A model generated the notes under the pieces. That model did no database searches. It worked only from the letters and a program-made list of their open reading frames with translations, and was not told where the DNA came from. Below are positions 7,409 through 14,656 of a stretch of 38,826 bases of DNA, piece by piece (the first letter of the stretch is position 1; each line of letters begins with the position of its first letter). This DNA is from Sulfuritalea sp. Its GTDB lineage: Bacteria; Pseudomonadota; Gammaproteobacteria; Burkholderiales; Rhodocyclaceae. The stretch is from positions 1 to 38,826 of the forward strand of contig JALNZB010000032.1 in assembly GCA_023229545.1 (NCBI GenBank), read 5' to 3'. A program made the position numbers and the translations under genes.

Positions 7409-7859
7409 GGCCGCGTCCCCATTCGACCAGCGCGGACTCCGGCACTTGCAGCGGATTGCCCGGCAGACAGTCGAAATGCGTGTGATAGACAACGCCGTTG
7501 GCATCGGAACGATCGACATTCAGAATCTCGCCGCGACTGCCGAGCGGCACCCGCACCTCGCCGCGAATCGCCAGGGCACGGGCCGCGCACACGATCTGGC
7601 GCGTCTCGAAACGACTGTCTTGCCACGGCTCGTCGAGACCGATCAGCTCCTCCTCGCGGCAGCCGATCACGCGCGCCTCGTCGAGGAAATGCACCGAGTA
7701 GATGATCTGGTCCTGGAGAAAGGTGCCGATGTCGCGCACATGGCCGATGCGCCCGCGCCGCACCAGCAGCGCGCCGACAGCGATGCCGGGAAAGGTGCCG
7801 TCGTTGCGCACGTTGCGCGTTACGCGCACGGCATCGCCCTCCTCCCAGCGCGGCAACAT
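7401..7859 (-). CDS. nifZ: Nitrogen fixation protein NifZ
   Basis: NifZ helps assemble the nitrogenase P-clusters on NifDK. The 152-residue protein has two NifZ repeats: one at residues 1-75 (GDAVRVTRNVRNDGTFPG ... GHVRDIGTFLQDQIIYSVHFL) and a second at about 88-150 (RGEVRVPLGSRGEILNV ... GVVYHTHFDCLPGNPLQVPE). The ATG at 7859 (MLPRWEEGD) matches the usual family N-terminus; longer in-frame extensions are not family-like. It lies between nifW, whose stop is 20 bp upstream, and nifM, which it overlaps by 8 bp. There is no clear Shine-Dalgarno; instead a perfect 24-bp palindrome sits just ahead of the start, so translation may depend on coupling to nifW. Confidence 0.9.
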   Translation of the reverse strand: MLPRWEEGDAVRVTRNVRNDGTFPGIAVGALLVRRGRIGHVRDIGTFLQDQIIYSVHFLDEARVIGCREEELIGLDEPWQDSRFETRQIVCAARALAIRGEVRVPLGSRGEILNVDRSDANGVVYHTHFDCLPGNPLQVPESALVEWGRGHE

Positions 7860-7865
7860 GATCGC

Positions 7866-7889
7866 GACCGGCTGACCGGTCAGCCGGTC
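7866..7889. repeat. Perfect 24-bp palindrome at nifW/nifZ junction
   Basis: The sequence from 7866 to 7889 equals its own reverse complement (arms GACCGGCTGACC). It includes the nifW stop codon (7880-7882) and ends 6 bp before the nifZ start codon. In RNA it would form a GC-rich hairpin over the ribosome-binding region of nifZ. There is no T-run, so it is not a typical terminator. Confidence 0.7.
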
Positions 7890-8194
7890 AGCGACGACAA
7901 CGGCACGAAGGCAATGCCCTCGGCCCGGCGGAATACCGCGAAGACCTTTTCCTGGTGCGCGCTGGAGTCGACGAAATCCTCGTAGGCGCGCAGCAGCCAA
8001 GCGCGATACGCGGCGTACTGCGGCGGCTTGCCAGCTTCCTGCGCGGCCAGGTAGTCGTGGTAGCGCTGCAAAATGTGCAGGCGGTTGACCTGAACGATGC
8101 GGGCATCGTAGGCAATGCCGAAGTAATCGAGGAAGTCTTCGGCACTGGCCAGTTCGGTTAGGTCGTCGGCAAAGCTATCTGTTTCGCATGTCAT
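7880..8194 (-). CDS. nifW: Nitrogenase-stabilising protein NifW
   Basis: NifW is a small protein that associates with the MoFe protein and helps protect or stabilise it. This 104-residue protein has the family pattern: an acidic start, ELASAEDFLDYFGI, VNRLHILQRYHDYL, and the C-terminal AYEDFVDSSAHQEKVF. The ATG at 8194 follows a GAAGGG ribosome site. It is 44 bp downstream of nifV and 20 bp upstream of nifZ, in one leftward operon. Confidence 0.92.
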   Translation of the reverse strand: MTCETDSFADDLTELASAEDFLDYFGIAYDARIVQVNRLHILQRYHDYLAAQEAGKPPQYAAYRAWLLRAYEDFVDSSAHQEKVFAVFRRAEGIAFVPLSSLTG

Positions 8195-8238
8195 GATGAA
8201 CCCTTCTCAATGTGACCGTCCGCTGCAAACAACGCAAC

Positions 8239-9378
8239 TCATGAGCCAGCTCCAAGCAGGTTGAGCAGATCGGCATCCGTCGGCGAATGCTTGGCACTCG
8301 CCACAAATGCCCGCACCCGCCGCAACAATTCATGAGCGGCCGTGTCCGACAGCGGATGGTCAAGTTCCGCCATCACGCGCTGCACCGCCCGCGCCCCGGA
8401 ATGCTTGCCGAGCACGACGCGGTGGGCGCGCCCCACCAGCCCCGGATCGAAGCCCTGATAGTTGGCCGGATCCTTCATCAGGCCATCGACATGTATGCCG
8501 GCCTCATGGGTGAACGCGCCCTCGCCGACGATGCTCTTCTGCCAGGGCAGCGGTCGCCCCGAAGCGAGCGCGACACGCCGCGAAATCTCGGGGAAGCCCT
8601 TCAGGTCGATCCCCGTTTCGATGCCGTGACAGACATGCAGGCCGAGCACGACTTCCTCCAGCGGCGCATTGCCGGAGCGCTCGCCGAGGCCGTTGACCGT
8701 GGTGTTCAGATGCGTGGCGCCAGCCCTTGCGGCGGCCAGCGTGTTGGCGGTGGCCATGCCCAAGTCATCATGGGCGTGCATTTCGATTTCGAGATCGCAG
8801 CTCGCGCGCAGCGCGGCGATGCGCTCGAAGGTGGCGAAGGGATCGAGCACGCCCAGCGTGTCGGCGAAACGGATGCGCCGCGCCCCCGCCGCCTGCGCCG
8901 CTTCGGCAATCGCCGCCAGCAGGTCCGGCGCGCCGCGCGAGGCGTCCTCGGCGCCGACGCCGACCTCGAAGCCCAGATCGCGCGCCAGACGCACATGCTC
9001 GCCTATCGCCGCCAGCAGCCAGCGCCGATCCTTGTGCAACTTGGAGCGCAGATGCTGATCGGACGCCGGCACCGAGATGTCGATCATGTGCGCGCCGAGA
9101 TTCGCCGCCAGCACGATGTCATCGCGCTGCATGCGGCTCCAGACCATCAGCCGCGCTTGCAAACCCAGCGACGCCACGCCACGAATGCCCTCGCGCTCGG
9201 CCTCGCCCATGGCCGGAATGCCGATCTCCAGCTCCGGCACCCCCAGCGCATCCAGCCCGCGCGCGATGCCGAGCTTTTCCTCAAGACTGAACGCCACCCC
9301 CGCCGACTGCTCGCCGTCGCGCAGGGTGGTGTCGTTGATGACAATGTGGGGTCGGTGGATGGCAGTCATGGTGGTCAA
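8239..9378 (-). CDS. nifV: Homocitrate synthase NifV
   Basis: NifV condenses acetyl-CoA with 2-oxoglutarate to give homocitrate, the organic ligand of the FeMo cofactor. The 379-residue protein carries the LeuA/NifV hallmarks: the metal/substrate signature INDTTLRDGEQSAGVAFS (about residues 14-31), HAHDDLGMATANT with the metal-binding HxH, NGLGERSGNA, and GKHSGARAV in the C-terminal part. The length suits NifV and the short form of homocitrate synthase. The start may be the ATG at 9378 or the one at 9369 (MTAIHRPHIV); neither has a good ribosome site. A sigma-54 promoter just upstream places the transcript start near 9378, so the leader would be very short. It is the first gene of nifV-W-Z-M. 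Confidence 0.93.
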   Translation of the reverse strand: MTTMTAIHRPHIVINDTTLRDGEQSAGVAFSLEEKLGIARGLDALGVPELEIGIPAMGEAEREGIRGVASLGLQARLMVWSRMQRDDIVLAANLGAHMIDISVPASDQHLRSKLHKDRRWLLAAIGEHVRLARDLGFEVGVGAEDASRGAPDLLAAIAEAAQAAGARRIRFADTLGVLDPFATFERIAALRASCDLEIEMHAHDDLGMATANTLAAARAGATHLNTTVNGLGERSGNAPLEEVVLGLHVCHGIETGIDLKGFPEISRRVALASGRPLPWQKSIVGEGAFTHEAGIHVDGLMKDPANYQGFDPGLVGRAHRVVLGKHSGARAVQRVMAELDHPLSDTAAHELLRRVRAFVASAKHSPTDADLLNLLGAGS

Positions 9379-9387
9379 GCCATGACT

Positions 9388-9404
9388 AGCAAGGACGGTG
9401 CCGA
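9388..9404 (-). promoter_or_regulatory. Sigma-54 (-24/-12) promoter of nifV operon
   Basis: On the minus strand the site reads TCGGCACCGTCCTTGCT. It has GG and GC dinucleotides separated by exactly 10 bp and close agreement with the RpoN consensus TGGCAC-N5-TTGC. The -24 GG is at 9401-9402 and the -12 GC at 9389-9390. About 50 bp further upstream, 9454-9469 reads TGT-N10-ACG, one base from a NifA upstream site (TGT-N10-ACA). NifA/RpoN control of nifVWZM is the expected arrangement in diazotrophs. Confidence 0.65.
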
Positions 9405-9501
9405 CTAAAAGTTCATGCTAAATCAACGGGGTAAATAGGTGGAACGAGGGGATTGTCGGGTTTGCGACGAGGGTGGGGTCCGCAGAGTTGGTCGACTTCA
9501 G

Positions 9502-9526
9502 GAAAGTCGGCGCTGGCGACACGGCG
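9502..9526 (-). repeat. Dispersed 24-bp repeat, copy 2
   Basis: This intergenic copy lies between nifV and the brnA antitoxin gene. On the plus strand it reads as the complement (GAAAGTCGGCGCTGGCGAC...), so it is inverted relative to most copies. No protein-coding gene was recognised in the surrounding 9405-9640. Confidence 0.7.
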
Positions 9527-9640
9527 ATCCAAAGAGATCAGTTCCGCAATTCGCTCAGCAGTTCCGGGTGCCGATCAAGCAGTCGGAACAGACTAAAAGG
9601 GGGAAAGGGGACTCGAAATAACTTTCATGGGATTCATGGC

Positions 9641-9925
9641 CTACGCAGCCAACTCGCGCGTTGCCTCGTCGATCACCGTCTCCGACACACCGCGTTTCTT
9701 TAGCGCCTCGATCAGCCGCGCCGTCTGGCCGAACGCATACTGCGCCTCATCGCGGCGCAAGCCCTCGCCGAGGTATGCCTTCAGCAGGGACTGATAGCCA
9801 GAAAATCCCTTGAGCGGCGCGATTTCCTTGAGTGATGCCACCACATCCACGGGAATGCGCAGCGTGATGCTGGTCATTGGCCGGTCTTTCGTCAGCCGCG
9901 TCTTGATGTGCTTAGAAATGCTCAT
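9641..9925 (-). CDS. brnA: BrnA-family antitoxin (ribbon-helix-helix)
   Basis: This 94-residue protein has a basic N-terminus, the ribbon-helix-helix strand MTSITLRIPVDVVASLKEIA, and the BrnA-type stretch GFSGYQSLLKAYLGEGLRR. It should neutralise the BrnT-like RNase encoded just upstream and repress the operon. The start at 9925 overlaps the toxin gene by 14 bp, in the toxin-first order typical of brnTA. The C-terminal 35 residues (FGQTARLIEALKKRGVSETVIDEATRELAA) look like a helical toxin-binding extension. Confidence 0.8.
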   Translation of the reverse strand: MSISKHIKTRLTKDRPMTSITLRIPVDVVASLKEIAPLKGFSGYQSLLKAYLGEGLRRDEAQYAFGQTARLIEALKKRGVSETVIDEATRELAA

Positions 9926-10211
9926 GTTCTCGCCTTTCCTCGTTGGTCGCCCGACGGGCGCTAATGATGCGGATGAACGCTTCCGCCACCTCGACATGCA
10001 CCACGAACAGCAAGCACTCCGTGGCATCGAAACCGATGATCGCGTCGCGCGCCTCGTCGTTGCGCCCCGCCTCCACCAGTCTGAAAAACGGATCGAAAAA
10101 CACGGTCGCCGCTTGCTCGAAGGTGACGCCGTCATGCTTCCGGGGATTGTCCGCCGCCTTCTTCGCGTTCCACACAAAGTCGGTGCCGTTCAGTTCGAAG
10201 CGCCTGTCCAT
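9912..10211 (-). CDS. brnT: BrnT-family ribonuclease toxin
   Basis: BrnT toxins are small RNases with a RelE-like fold. The family pattern is clear: FVWNAKKAADNPRKHDGVTFEQAATVFFDP, then RNDEARDAIIGFD, the strand LLFVVHVE and the C-terminal AFIRIISARRATNEERREHE. The ATG at 10211 (MDRRFELNG) gives a 99-residue protein of usual length; an ATG at 10223 would add four residues. Neither has a Shine-Dalgarno, and the upstream promoter would put transcription initiation within a base or two of 10211, so translation may be leaderless. Confidence 0.85.
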   Translation of the reverse strand: MDRRFELNGTDFVWNAKKAADNPRKHDGVTFEQAATVFFDPFFRLVEAGRNDEARDAIIGFDATECLLFVVHVEVAEAFIRIISARRATNEERREHEHF

Positions 10212-10218
10212 GGCCGAT

Positions 10219-10247
10219 ATCATGGGTGAGCGTATTTACTTTGTCAA
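10219..10247 (-). promoter_or_regulatory. Candidate sigma-70 promoter of brnTA
   Basis: On the minus strand TTGACA (10242-10247) is followed by a 17-bp spacer and CATGAT (10219-10224), a 4/6 match to the -10 consensus. The predicted start of transcription is at about 10212, next to the toxin ATG at 10211. Confidence 0.4.
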
Positions 10248-10265
10248 TACTTATGGCGTAATCCA

Positions 10266-10290
10266 GAAAGTCGGCGCTGGCGGCACGGCG
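10266..10290 (-). repeat. Dispersed 24-bp repeat, copy 3
   Basis: This copy sits between brnT and the end of tumA. The plus strand reads GAAAGTCGGCGCTGGCGGC..., so it has the same orientation as copy 2. It touches the 3' end of tumA (stop at 10292). Confidence 0.7.
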
Positions 10291-10291
10291 A

Positions 10292-10645
10292 TCAGGCGGC
10301 GCGCGCCAGGTCCATGCGAATTTCAACGGCGTCGAATTTCACTTCCACCCTTTCGTCGTCGGTGCGCGCCACCAGCCCCAATTCGACAAGGCGCGCGATG
10401 TCCGCATGGACGTTCGAGTAATTGCGCCCAGCCGCTTTCGCCAGGGCATAGACGCTGACCGCCCCCATGCCGCGCAAGCTGTTGAGCAAGTCCAGGCGTG
10501 CCGGCGTCAGTTCGGCGAACAGCATGCGCGCCGACTCGAACGACAGGCGGTAGTCAGTCGGGCGCCCGCGTTTTGCCCCCGCGATCTGCTCTCGCGCGGC
10601 CTTGAACACGGAACCCTTGCGGCTCACTTCAATGATGGCTTTCAT
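10292..10645 (-). CDS. TumA-like antitoxin (HVO_A0114-type winged helix)
   Basis: This 117-residue protein has a winged-helix core: LTPARLDLLNSLRGMGAVSVYALAKAAGRNYSNVHADIARLVELGLVAR, then a wing (DDERVEVKFDAVEIRMDL). Proteins of this type are the antitoxins paired with TumE (DUF6516) toxins, and a TumE-like gene ends 3 bp upstream. A GGAG site lies 7 bp before the ATG and overlaps the end of the toxin gene. Naming rests on fold pattern and partner. Confidence 0.72.
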   Translation of the reverse strand: MKAIIEVSRKGSVFKAAREQIAGAKRGRPTDYRLSFESARMLFAELTPARLDLLNSLRGMGAVSVYALAKAAGRNYSNVHADIARLVELGLVARTDDERVEVKFDAVEIRMDLARAA

Positions 10646-10648
10646 GGC

Positions 10649-10840
10649 TTATCTCCAGTTTGTCACGTCGCGCTCGTTGTCGTAGCGCACCAGACACTCG
10701 CCCGGAACGCCGAAGAACAAGCGGTACTTGTAACGATGCGTGCAAGGCGGTAGCGGCTCGGCCAGTTCCCAGACCACGATCTCGACAATGGAACCGTCGT
10801 CGTGAACTTCCTTGGCCTGGGCGATCAGCGTGGCTACCAT
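10649..10840 (-). pseudogene. TumE-like toxin (DUF6516), C-terminally truncated
   Basis: From the ATG at 10840 the protein reads MVATLIAQAKEVHDDGSIVE..., and matches the TumE pattern through CTHRYKYRLFFGVPGECLVRYDNER. In the family RYDNE is normally followed by a GKGDH-type motif and roughly 30 more residues. Here the frame instead gives DVTNWR and stops at 63 residues, immediately before the antitoxin. The catalytic C-terminal part therefore seems to be deleted, leaving an orphaned antitoxin. Further in-frame starts (10849, 10909) would only extend the N-terminus. An AT-rich promoter-like stretch (AATATATTGC) lies around 10853-10862. Confidence 0.6.
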
Positions 10841-11113
10841 ATGTTGCATTCTAGCAATATATTGCGCCAATGCAATGGCACTCCCACCGAAGCGCCAAGC
10901 GATGGGCAAAACCGACTTGCTGGCTCCGCTGCGCCCGTCAGGACCGATAGACGGTCGTCATCGACTTTATTTCTGCGCACTGGTCGCTACGGAGAGGAGA
11001 GCGGCTGACTATGGCGGCGTTGAGCCTCTTGCAGCACCCGCATAGTCACTGCATAGCCACTTGACTAGCGTACGTAATAGCGTACCATCAAGGCTTCTTT
11101 GAAGGAACACGAA

Positions 11114-11356
11114 ATGAACACGCTTACCGCCAGCGAAGCTCGCGCAAATCTGTATCGGCTGATTGATCAAACAACAGAGTCTCATGAGCCAATCATCATT
11201 TCCGGGAAACGCAGCAGTGCCGTGCTGCTCTCCGCCGAAGATTGGAGTGCAATTCAGGAGACCTTGTACCTTCTGGCCGTACCTGGCATGCGCGAGTCCA
11301 TCAAGGCGGGGATGGCCGAGCCTCTCGCAAAAAGCTCGAAAGAACTCAAGTGGTGA
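11114..11356 (+). CDS. yefM: YefM/Phd-family antitoxin
   Basis: This is an 80-residue type II antitoxin. MNTLTASEARANLYRLIDQT is the conserved DNA-binding N-terminus of YefM, followed by EPIIISGKRSSAVLLSAEDW and the LLAVPGMRESIKAGM helix. The C-terminal part should wrap around the YoeB toxin encoded next. A GAAGGA ribosome site precedes the ATG. The stop overlaps the toxin GTG start by 4 bp, so the pair is translationally coupled. The weakly AT-rich upstream region (about 11060-11100) is the likely promoter and operator. Confidence 0.9.
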   Translation: MNTLTASEARANLYRLIDQTTESHEPIIISGKRSSAVLLSAEDWSAIQETLYLLAVPGMRESIKAGMAEPLAKSSKELKW

Positions 11357-11616
11357 GTTGGACAATTGTTTACGCCAAGCACGCAGTGAAGGATGCAAAG
11401 AAGCTTGCTGCGAGCGGTCTCAAGCCAAAGGCGCAAGAACTGCTCGCGGTTCTGTCCATCGACCCGTTTCAGAATCCACCGCCCTTCGAGAAGTTGGTCG
11501 GCGATCTTGCCGGCGCATACTCTCGCCGCATCAATATTCAGCACCGCATCGTGTACCAAGTCTTTGCCAAAGAGCGGACGGTTCGTGTCCTGCGTATGTG
11601 GACACACTATGAGTGA
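11353..11616 (+). CDS. yoeB: YoeB/Txe-family mRNA interferase toxin
   Basis: This 87-residue RelE-superfamily RNase cleaves mRNA on the ribosome. Family features are the start SWTIVYAKHAVKDAKKL, the central DPFQNPPPFEKLVGDLAGAYSRRINIQHRIVYQV with the conserved basic residues, and the C-terminal ending RMWTHYE, which supplies the catalytic His-Tyr pair. The start is a GTG at 11353, chosen for the GTGA overlap with the antitoxin stop; a GTG one codon earlier is possible. Confidence 0.9.
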   Translation: MSWTIVYAKHAVKDAKKLAASGLKPKAQELLAVLSIDPFQNPPPFEKLVGDLAGAYSRRINIQHRIVYQVFAKERTVRVLRMWTHYE

Positions 11617-11640
11617 GCAGGCTCATCCCATCGCATTCGA

Positions 11641-11853
11641 ATGCAGCCCGAAGACCTCCAACTGCTGGTGACCCGCGAAATGCCCTTCGGTAAGTTCAAG
11701 GGGCGGCTGATCGCCGATTTGCCGGGCAACTACCTGAACTGGTTTGCCCGCGAGGGCTTTCCTGGCGGAGAGATCGGTCGCCTGCTGGCGCTGATGCAGG
11801 AGATCGATCACAACGGGCTGAAGGACTTGCTGACGCCGCTGCGCCCGCGATAG
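11641..11853 (+). CDS. DUF3820 family protein
   Basis: This 70-residue protein has the DUF3820 pattern: TREMPFGKFKGRLIADLPGNYLNWFAREGFPGGEIGRLLALMQEIDHNGL. The function is unknown; a role in nucleic-acid metabolism is only suggested for the family. It starts 24 bp after the toxin stop. No clear Shine-Dalgarno is seen. Confidence 0.8.
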   Translation: MQPEDLQLLVTREMPFGKFKGRLIADLPGNYLNWFAREGFPGGEIGRLLALMQEIDHNGLKDLLTPLRPR

Positions 11854-11927
11854 GGAAATCGGCGCCGTATTTCGCCGGGGGACTGCCCCAACGCTGCCGG
11901 AGACTAAGCTCGCGTTAGCCTGCGCCG

Positions 11928-11969
11928 CTACATCACGGGAAGATTCAGCCGAATCGACCCGTAATGTAG
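11928..11969. repeat. Inverted repeat around the pstB stop codon
   Basis: CTACATCACGGG (11928-11939) and CCCGTAATGTAG (11958-11969) pair at 11 of 12 positions across an 18-bp loop that contains the pstB stop. No T-run follows in either direction. It may stabilise the 3' end of the pst mRNA or be a weak terminator. Confidence 0.45.
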
Positions 11970-12748
11970 TCTTCCGTCGCCTTCTTTTTCGGCTTGATGA
12001 ATATCTGGTCGGTAACGCCGAATTCGATCATCTCGCCGAGATACATGTAGGCGGTGAAATCCGAGATGCGCGCCGCCTGCTGCATGTTGTGGGTGACGAT
12101 GAGAATGGTGACCTTCTCCTTCAGCTCGATGATGAGTTCCTCGATGCTGGCGGTGGCGATGGGGTCGAGGGCCGAAGTCGGTTCGTCGAACAGGATGATC
12201 TCCGGATCGGAAGCCAGGGCGCGCGCGATGCACAAACGCTGCTGCTGCCCGCCGGAAAGATTGGCGCCGAGTTCCTTGAGCCGGCCGCTGACCTCGTTCC
12301 ACAGCGCGGCCTCCTTGAGCGCCGCCTCGACGCGATCATCGAGTTCGTTCTTGTTGCGCATGCCGCGCACGCGCAGGCTGTAGGCGACGTTCTCGAAGAT
12401 CGATTTGGGAAACGGATTCGGCTTCTGGAACACCATGCTGATGCGCATGCGCACTTCGATCGGATCGACATCCGGCGACAGCAGGTTGGTGTTGTCCGGA
12501 TACAGCACGATGCCGCCGCCGGCATAGCGGTTGCCCGGATACAGGTCGTGCATGCGATTGAAGCAGCGCAGCAGCGTGGACTTGCCGCAACCGGAGGGGC
12601 CGATCAGCGCCGTCACCTTGTGGTCGTGGATCGGCATGGAAACCTTTTTCAGGGCATGGAAGGCGCCGTAGTAGAAGTCCAGGTCGCGCACGTCCGCCTT
12701 GAGGACAACGCCCTCGACTCCGGGTTCGGTTCCGGTTGGAATTTGCAT
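11945..12748 (-). CDS. pstB: Phosphate ABC transporter ATPase PstB
   Basis: This is the ATP-hydrolysing subunit of the high-affinity phosphate importer PstSCAB, on the inner face of the membrane. It shows Walker A (GPSGCGKST), the Q-loop region (SMVFQKPNPFPKSIFENV), the ABC signature LSGGQQQRLCIARALA and Walker B (IILFDEPTSALDP), followed by the switch histidine in IVTHNMQQA. The start is taken as the ATG at 12748, with a GGTGA site ahead; a GTG at 12757 overlapping the pstA stop is the alternative. It ends the pstSCAB operon, and no phoU follows. Confidence 0.95.
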   Translation of the reverse strand: MQIPTGTEPGVEGVVLKADVRDLDFYYGAFHALKKVSMPIHDHKVTALIGPSGCGKSTLLRCFNRMHDLYPGNRYAGGGIVLYPDNTNLLSPDVDPIEVRMRISMVFQKPNPFPKSIFENVAYSLRVRGMRNKNELDDRVEAALKEAALWNEVSGRLKELGANLSGGQQQRLCIARALASDPEIILFDEPTSALDPIATASIEELIIELKEKVTILIVTHNMQQAARISDFTAYMYLGEMIEFGVTDQIFIKPKKKATEDYITGRFG

Positions 12749-12753
12749 GGTGC

Positions 12754-13677
12754 TCACCACTTGATGTTTTTGCGCAAACGATAGCGCACGTAGATGGCCA
12801 GGCCGTTCATGGCCAGGGTCATGAAGACGAGAACGAAACCGGCCGCCGCCGCATTGACCGCAAACGCGGCCTCGGGCCGCGAAGTCCAGTTGAACATCTG
12901 GATCGGCATCACCGTGAAGGGCGCGAAGATCCAGTCGAACAGCCCGGCGGGCGGCTCGCCGCTGAAAGGCGCCGGCGGCAGAAAGGCGATGAAAGTCAGC
13001 GCGCCGATGGTGATGATCGGCGCCGTCTCGCCGATGGCGCGCGCCATGCCGATAATCACCCCGGTCAGGATGCCGGCCGAAGAATACGGCAGGATGTGGT
13101 CGCGCACCGTCTGCCAGGTGGTCGCGCCGCAGGCGTAGGAGCCTTCGTGAATCGACTGCGGAATGGCGCGGATCGCCTCGCGCGTGGCGACGATGATCAC
13201 CGGCAGGATCAACAGCGCCAGCGTCAGCCCGGCGGAGAGGATGCTCTGGCCGAAGCCGAAGTAATAAACGAACAGGCCGAGCGCCAGCAGGCCATAGACG
13301 ATGGACGGAATGCCGGCCAGGTTGCTGATGTTGATCTCGATGATGTCCGTGATCCAGTTCTTCGGCGCGTATTCCTCAAGATAGACCCCGGCGGCGACGC
13401 CCAGCGGCACGGCCGCCAGCGCCGTCAGCAGCATCACCAGCACGGTGCCGACCCAGGCCGAAAGGATGCCGGCGTTGGCGGCGCGGCGCGAGGGAAACGA
13501 GGTGAAGAAATCCAGATTCAGTCGCGGCACGCCCTGGATCGCCATGTCGACGAACAGCACGGTGAAAGTGAGCACGCCCACCATCAGGGAAAGGATGCCG
13601 AGCAGGGTGAAGAACAAGTCCCAGCGCTTGGCGCGGAGGATGATCGAGCGGATGCGTTGCAGCTTGTCGGCATTCAT
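12754..13677 (-). CDS. pstA: Phosphate ABC transporter permease PstA
   Basis: This is a permease subunit of the phosphate importer, 307 residues with about six membrane segments. It has the permease loop GATTWQTVRDHILPYSSAGILTGVIIGMARAIGETAPI (EAA motif), and the GIPSIVYGLLALGLF segment typical of PstA/PstC. A GAGGTG ribosome site overlaps the end of pstC, and the two genes are 1 bp apart. It overlaps pstB at the 3' end if the GTG start of pstB is used. Confidence 0.95.
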   Translation of the reverse strand: MNADKLQRIRSIILRAKRWDLFFTLLGILSLMVGVLTFTVLFVDMAIQGVPRLNLDFFTSFPSRRAANAGILSAWVGTVLVMLLTALAAVPLGVAAGVYLEEYAPKNWITDIIEINISNLAGIPSIVYGLLALGLFVYYFGFGQSILSAGLTLALLILPVIIVATREAIRAIPQSIHEGSYACGATTWQTVRDHILPYSSAGILTGVIIGMARAIGETAPIITIGALTFIAFLPPAPFSGEPPAGLFDWIFAPFTVMPIQMFNWTSRPEAAFAVNAAAAGFVLVFMTLAMNGLAIYVRYRLRKNIKW

Positions 13678-13678
13678 T

Positions 13679-14626
13679 TCAATACACCTCGCGATAGTGC
13701 TTGCGCAGCCAGTAGCCGAGCAGATTGAAGGCCAACGTCATCAACAGCAGGGTCAGGCCGGCAGCGAAGATGGTCTGGTAGCCGATCGAGCCGTGCGGCA
13801 GATCGCCCAGCGCCACCTGGACGATATAGGAGGTGATGGTCGCTCCCGGTTCCGTGGGATTGAAGGTCAGGTTCGGCTGCATGCCGGCCGCCACGGCAAG
13901 GATCATGGTCTCGCCGACGGCGCGGGAGATGCCGAGGATATAGGCCGAGGCGATGCCCGAGGTCGCCGCCGGCGTCACCACCCAGAGCGCGGTTTGCAGG
14001 CGCGTCGCGCCCATGGCGTAGGAACCCTCGCGCAGCGCCATCGGCACGGCGCGCATGGCATCTTCCGACAGCGAAGCAACGTAGGGAATGATCATGATGC
14101 CCATCACCAGGCCGGCCGAGAGCAGGTTGAAGCCGGGCAGGTCGGGATAGAATTTTTGCAGCAGCGGCGTAATGAAGGTCAGGGCGAAGTAGCCATAGAC
14201 GATGGTCGGCACCCCGCCCAGCAGTTCGAGGAAGGGCTTGGCGACTTCGCGTACCGTGAAGCCGGCGAATTCGGACAGGTAGATCGCGATGATGGTGCCC
14301 AGCGGGATGGCGACCAGCAAGGCCACGCCGGAACTGGTCAGGGTGCCCGAGAGCAGCACCATGATGCCGTAGTGGGCGTCGTCGAACAGCGGCGTCCACT
14401 GCGTATCGAAGAGGAAATCGGACAGCGGCACCGTTTCAAAGAACACCCAGGATTCCTTGACCAGCACATAGACGATGGCGACGGTGATGAACACCGAAAA
14501 CGCCGCCGCGCCAAACAGCAGGAACTCGATGATGCGTTCCTTGACATGGCGCGACGCCTTCCTGCTCAGCCGGTCGCTGACGTGCTCGGTCATAAAGGGA
14601 GCCTTGGCAGGCAAAGTTGCGCTCAT
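13679..14626 (-). CDS. pstC: Phosphate ABC transporter permease PstC
   Basis: This is the second permease subunit, 315 residues. A cytoplasmic N-terminus is followed by about six membrane helices. PstC features are the long periplasmic loop after helix 1 (FLFDTQWTPLFDDAHYGIMVLLSGTL), GGVPTIVYGYFALTFITPLL, and the EAA loop MGATRLQTALWVVTPAATSGIASAYILGISRAVGETMI. The ATG at 14626 is used; an ATG at 14593 (MTEHVSD) is equally possible since neither has a clear ribosome site. A GC-rich hairpin separates it from pstS. Confidence 0.93.
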   Translation of the reverse strand: MSATLPAKAPFMTEHVSDRLSRKASRHVKERIIEFLLFGAAAFSVFITVAIVYVLVKESWVFFETVPLSDFLFDTQWTPLFDDAHYGIMVLLSGTLTSSGVALLVAIPLGTIIAIYLSEFAGFTVREVAKPFLELLGGVPTIVYGYFALTFITPLLQKFYPDLPGFNLLSAGLVMGIMIIPYVASLSEDAMRAVPMALREGSYAMGATRLQTALWVVTPAATSGIASAYILGISRAVGETMILAVAAGMQPNLTFNPTEPGATITSYIVQVALGDLPHGSIGYQTIFAAGLTLLLMTLAFNLLGYWLRKHYREVY

Positions 14627-14656
14627 CGGAAACGGGTCAGGCGAAAATGTACAGCA

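Noticed and set aside
9405..9640. Possible insertion-sequence remnant upstream of nifV
   Set aside because: There are no terminal inverted repeats, no target duplication and no transposase-like translation; only the short dispersed repeat is present.
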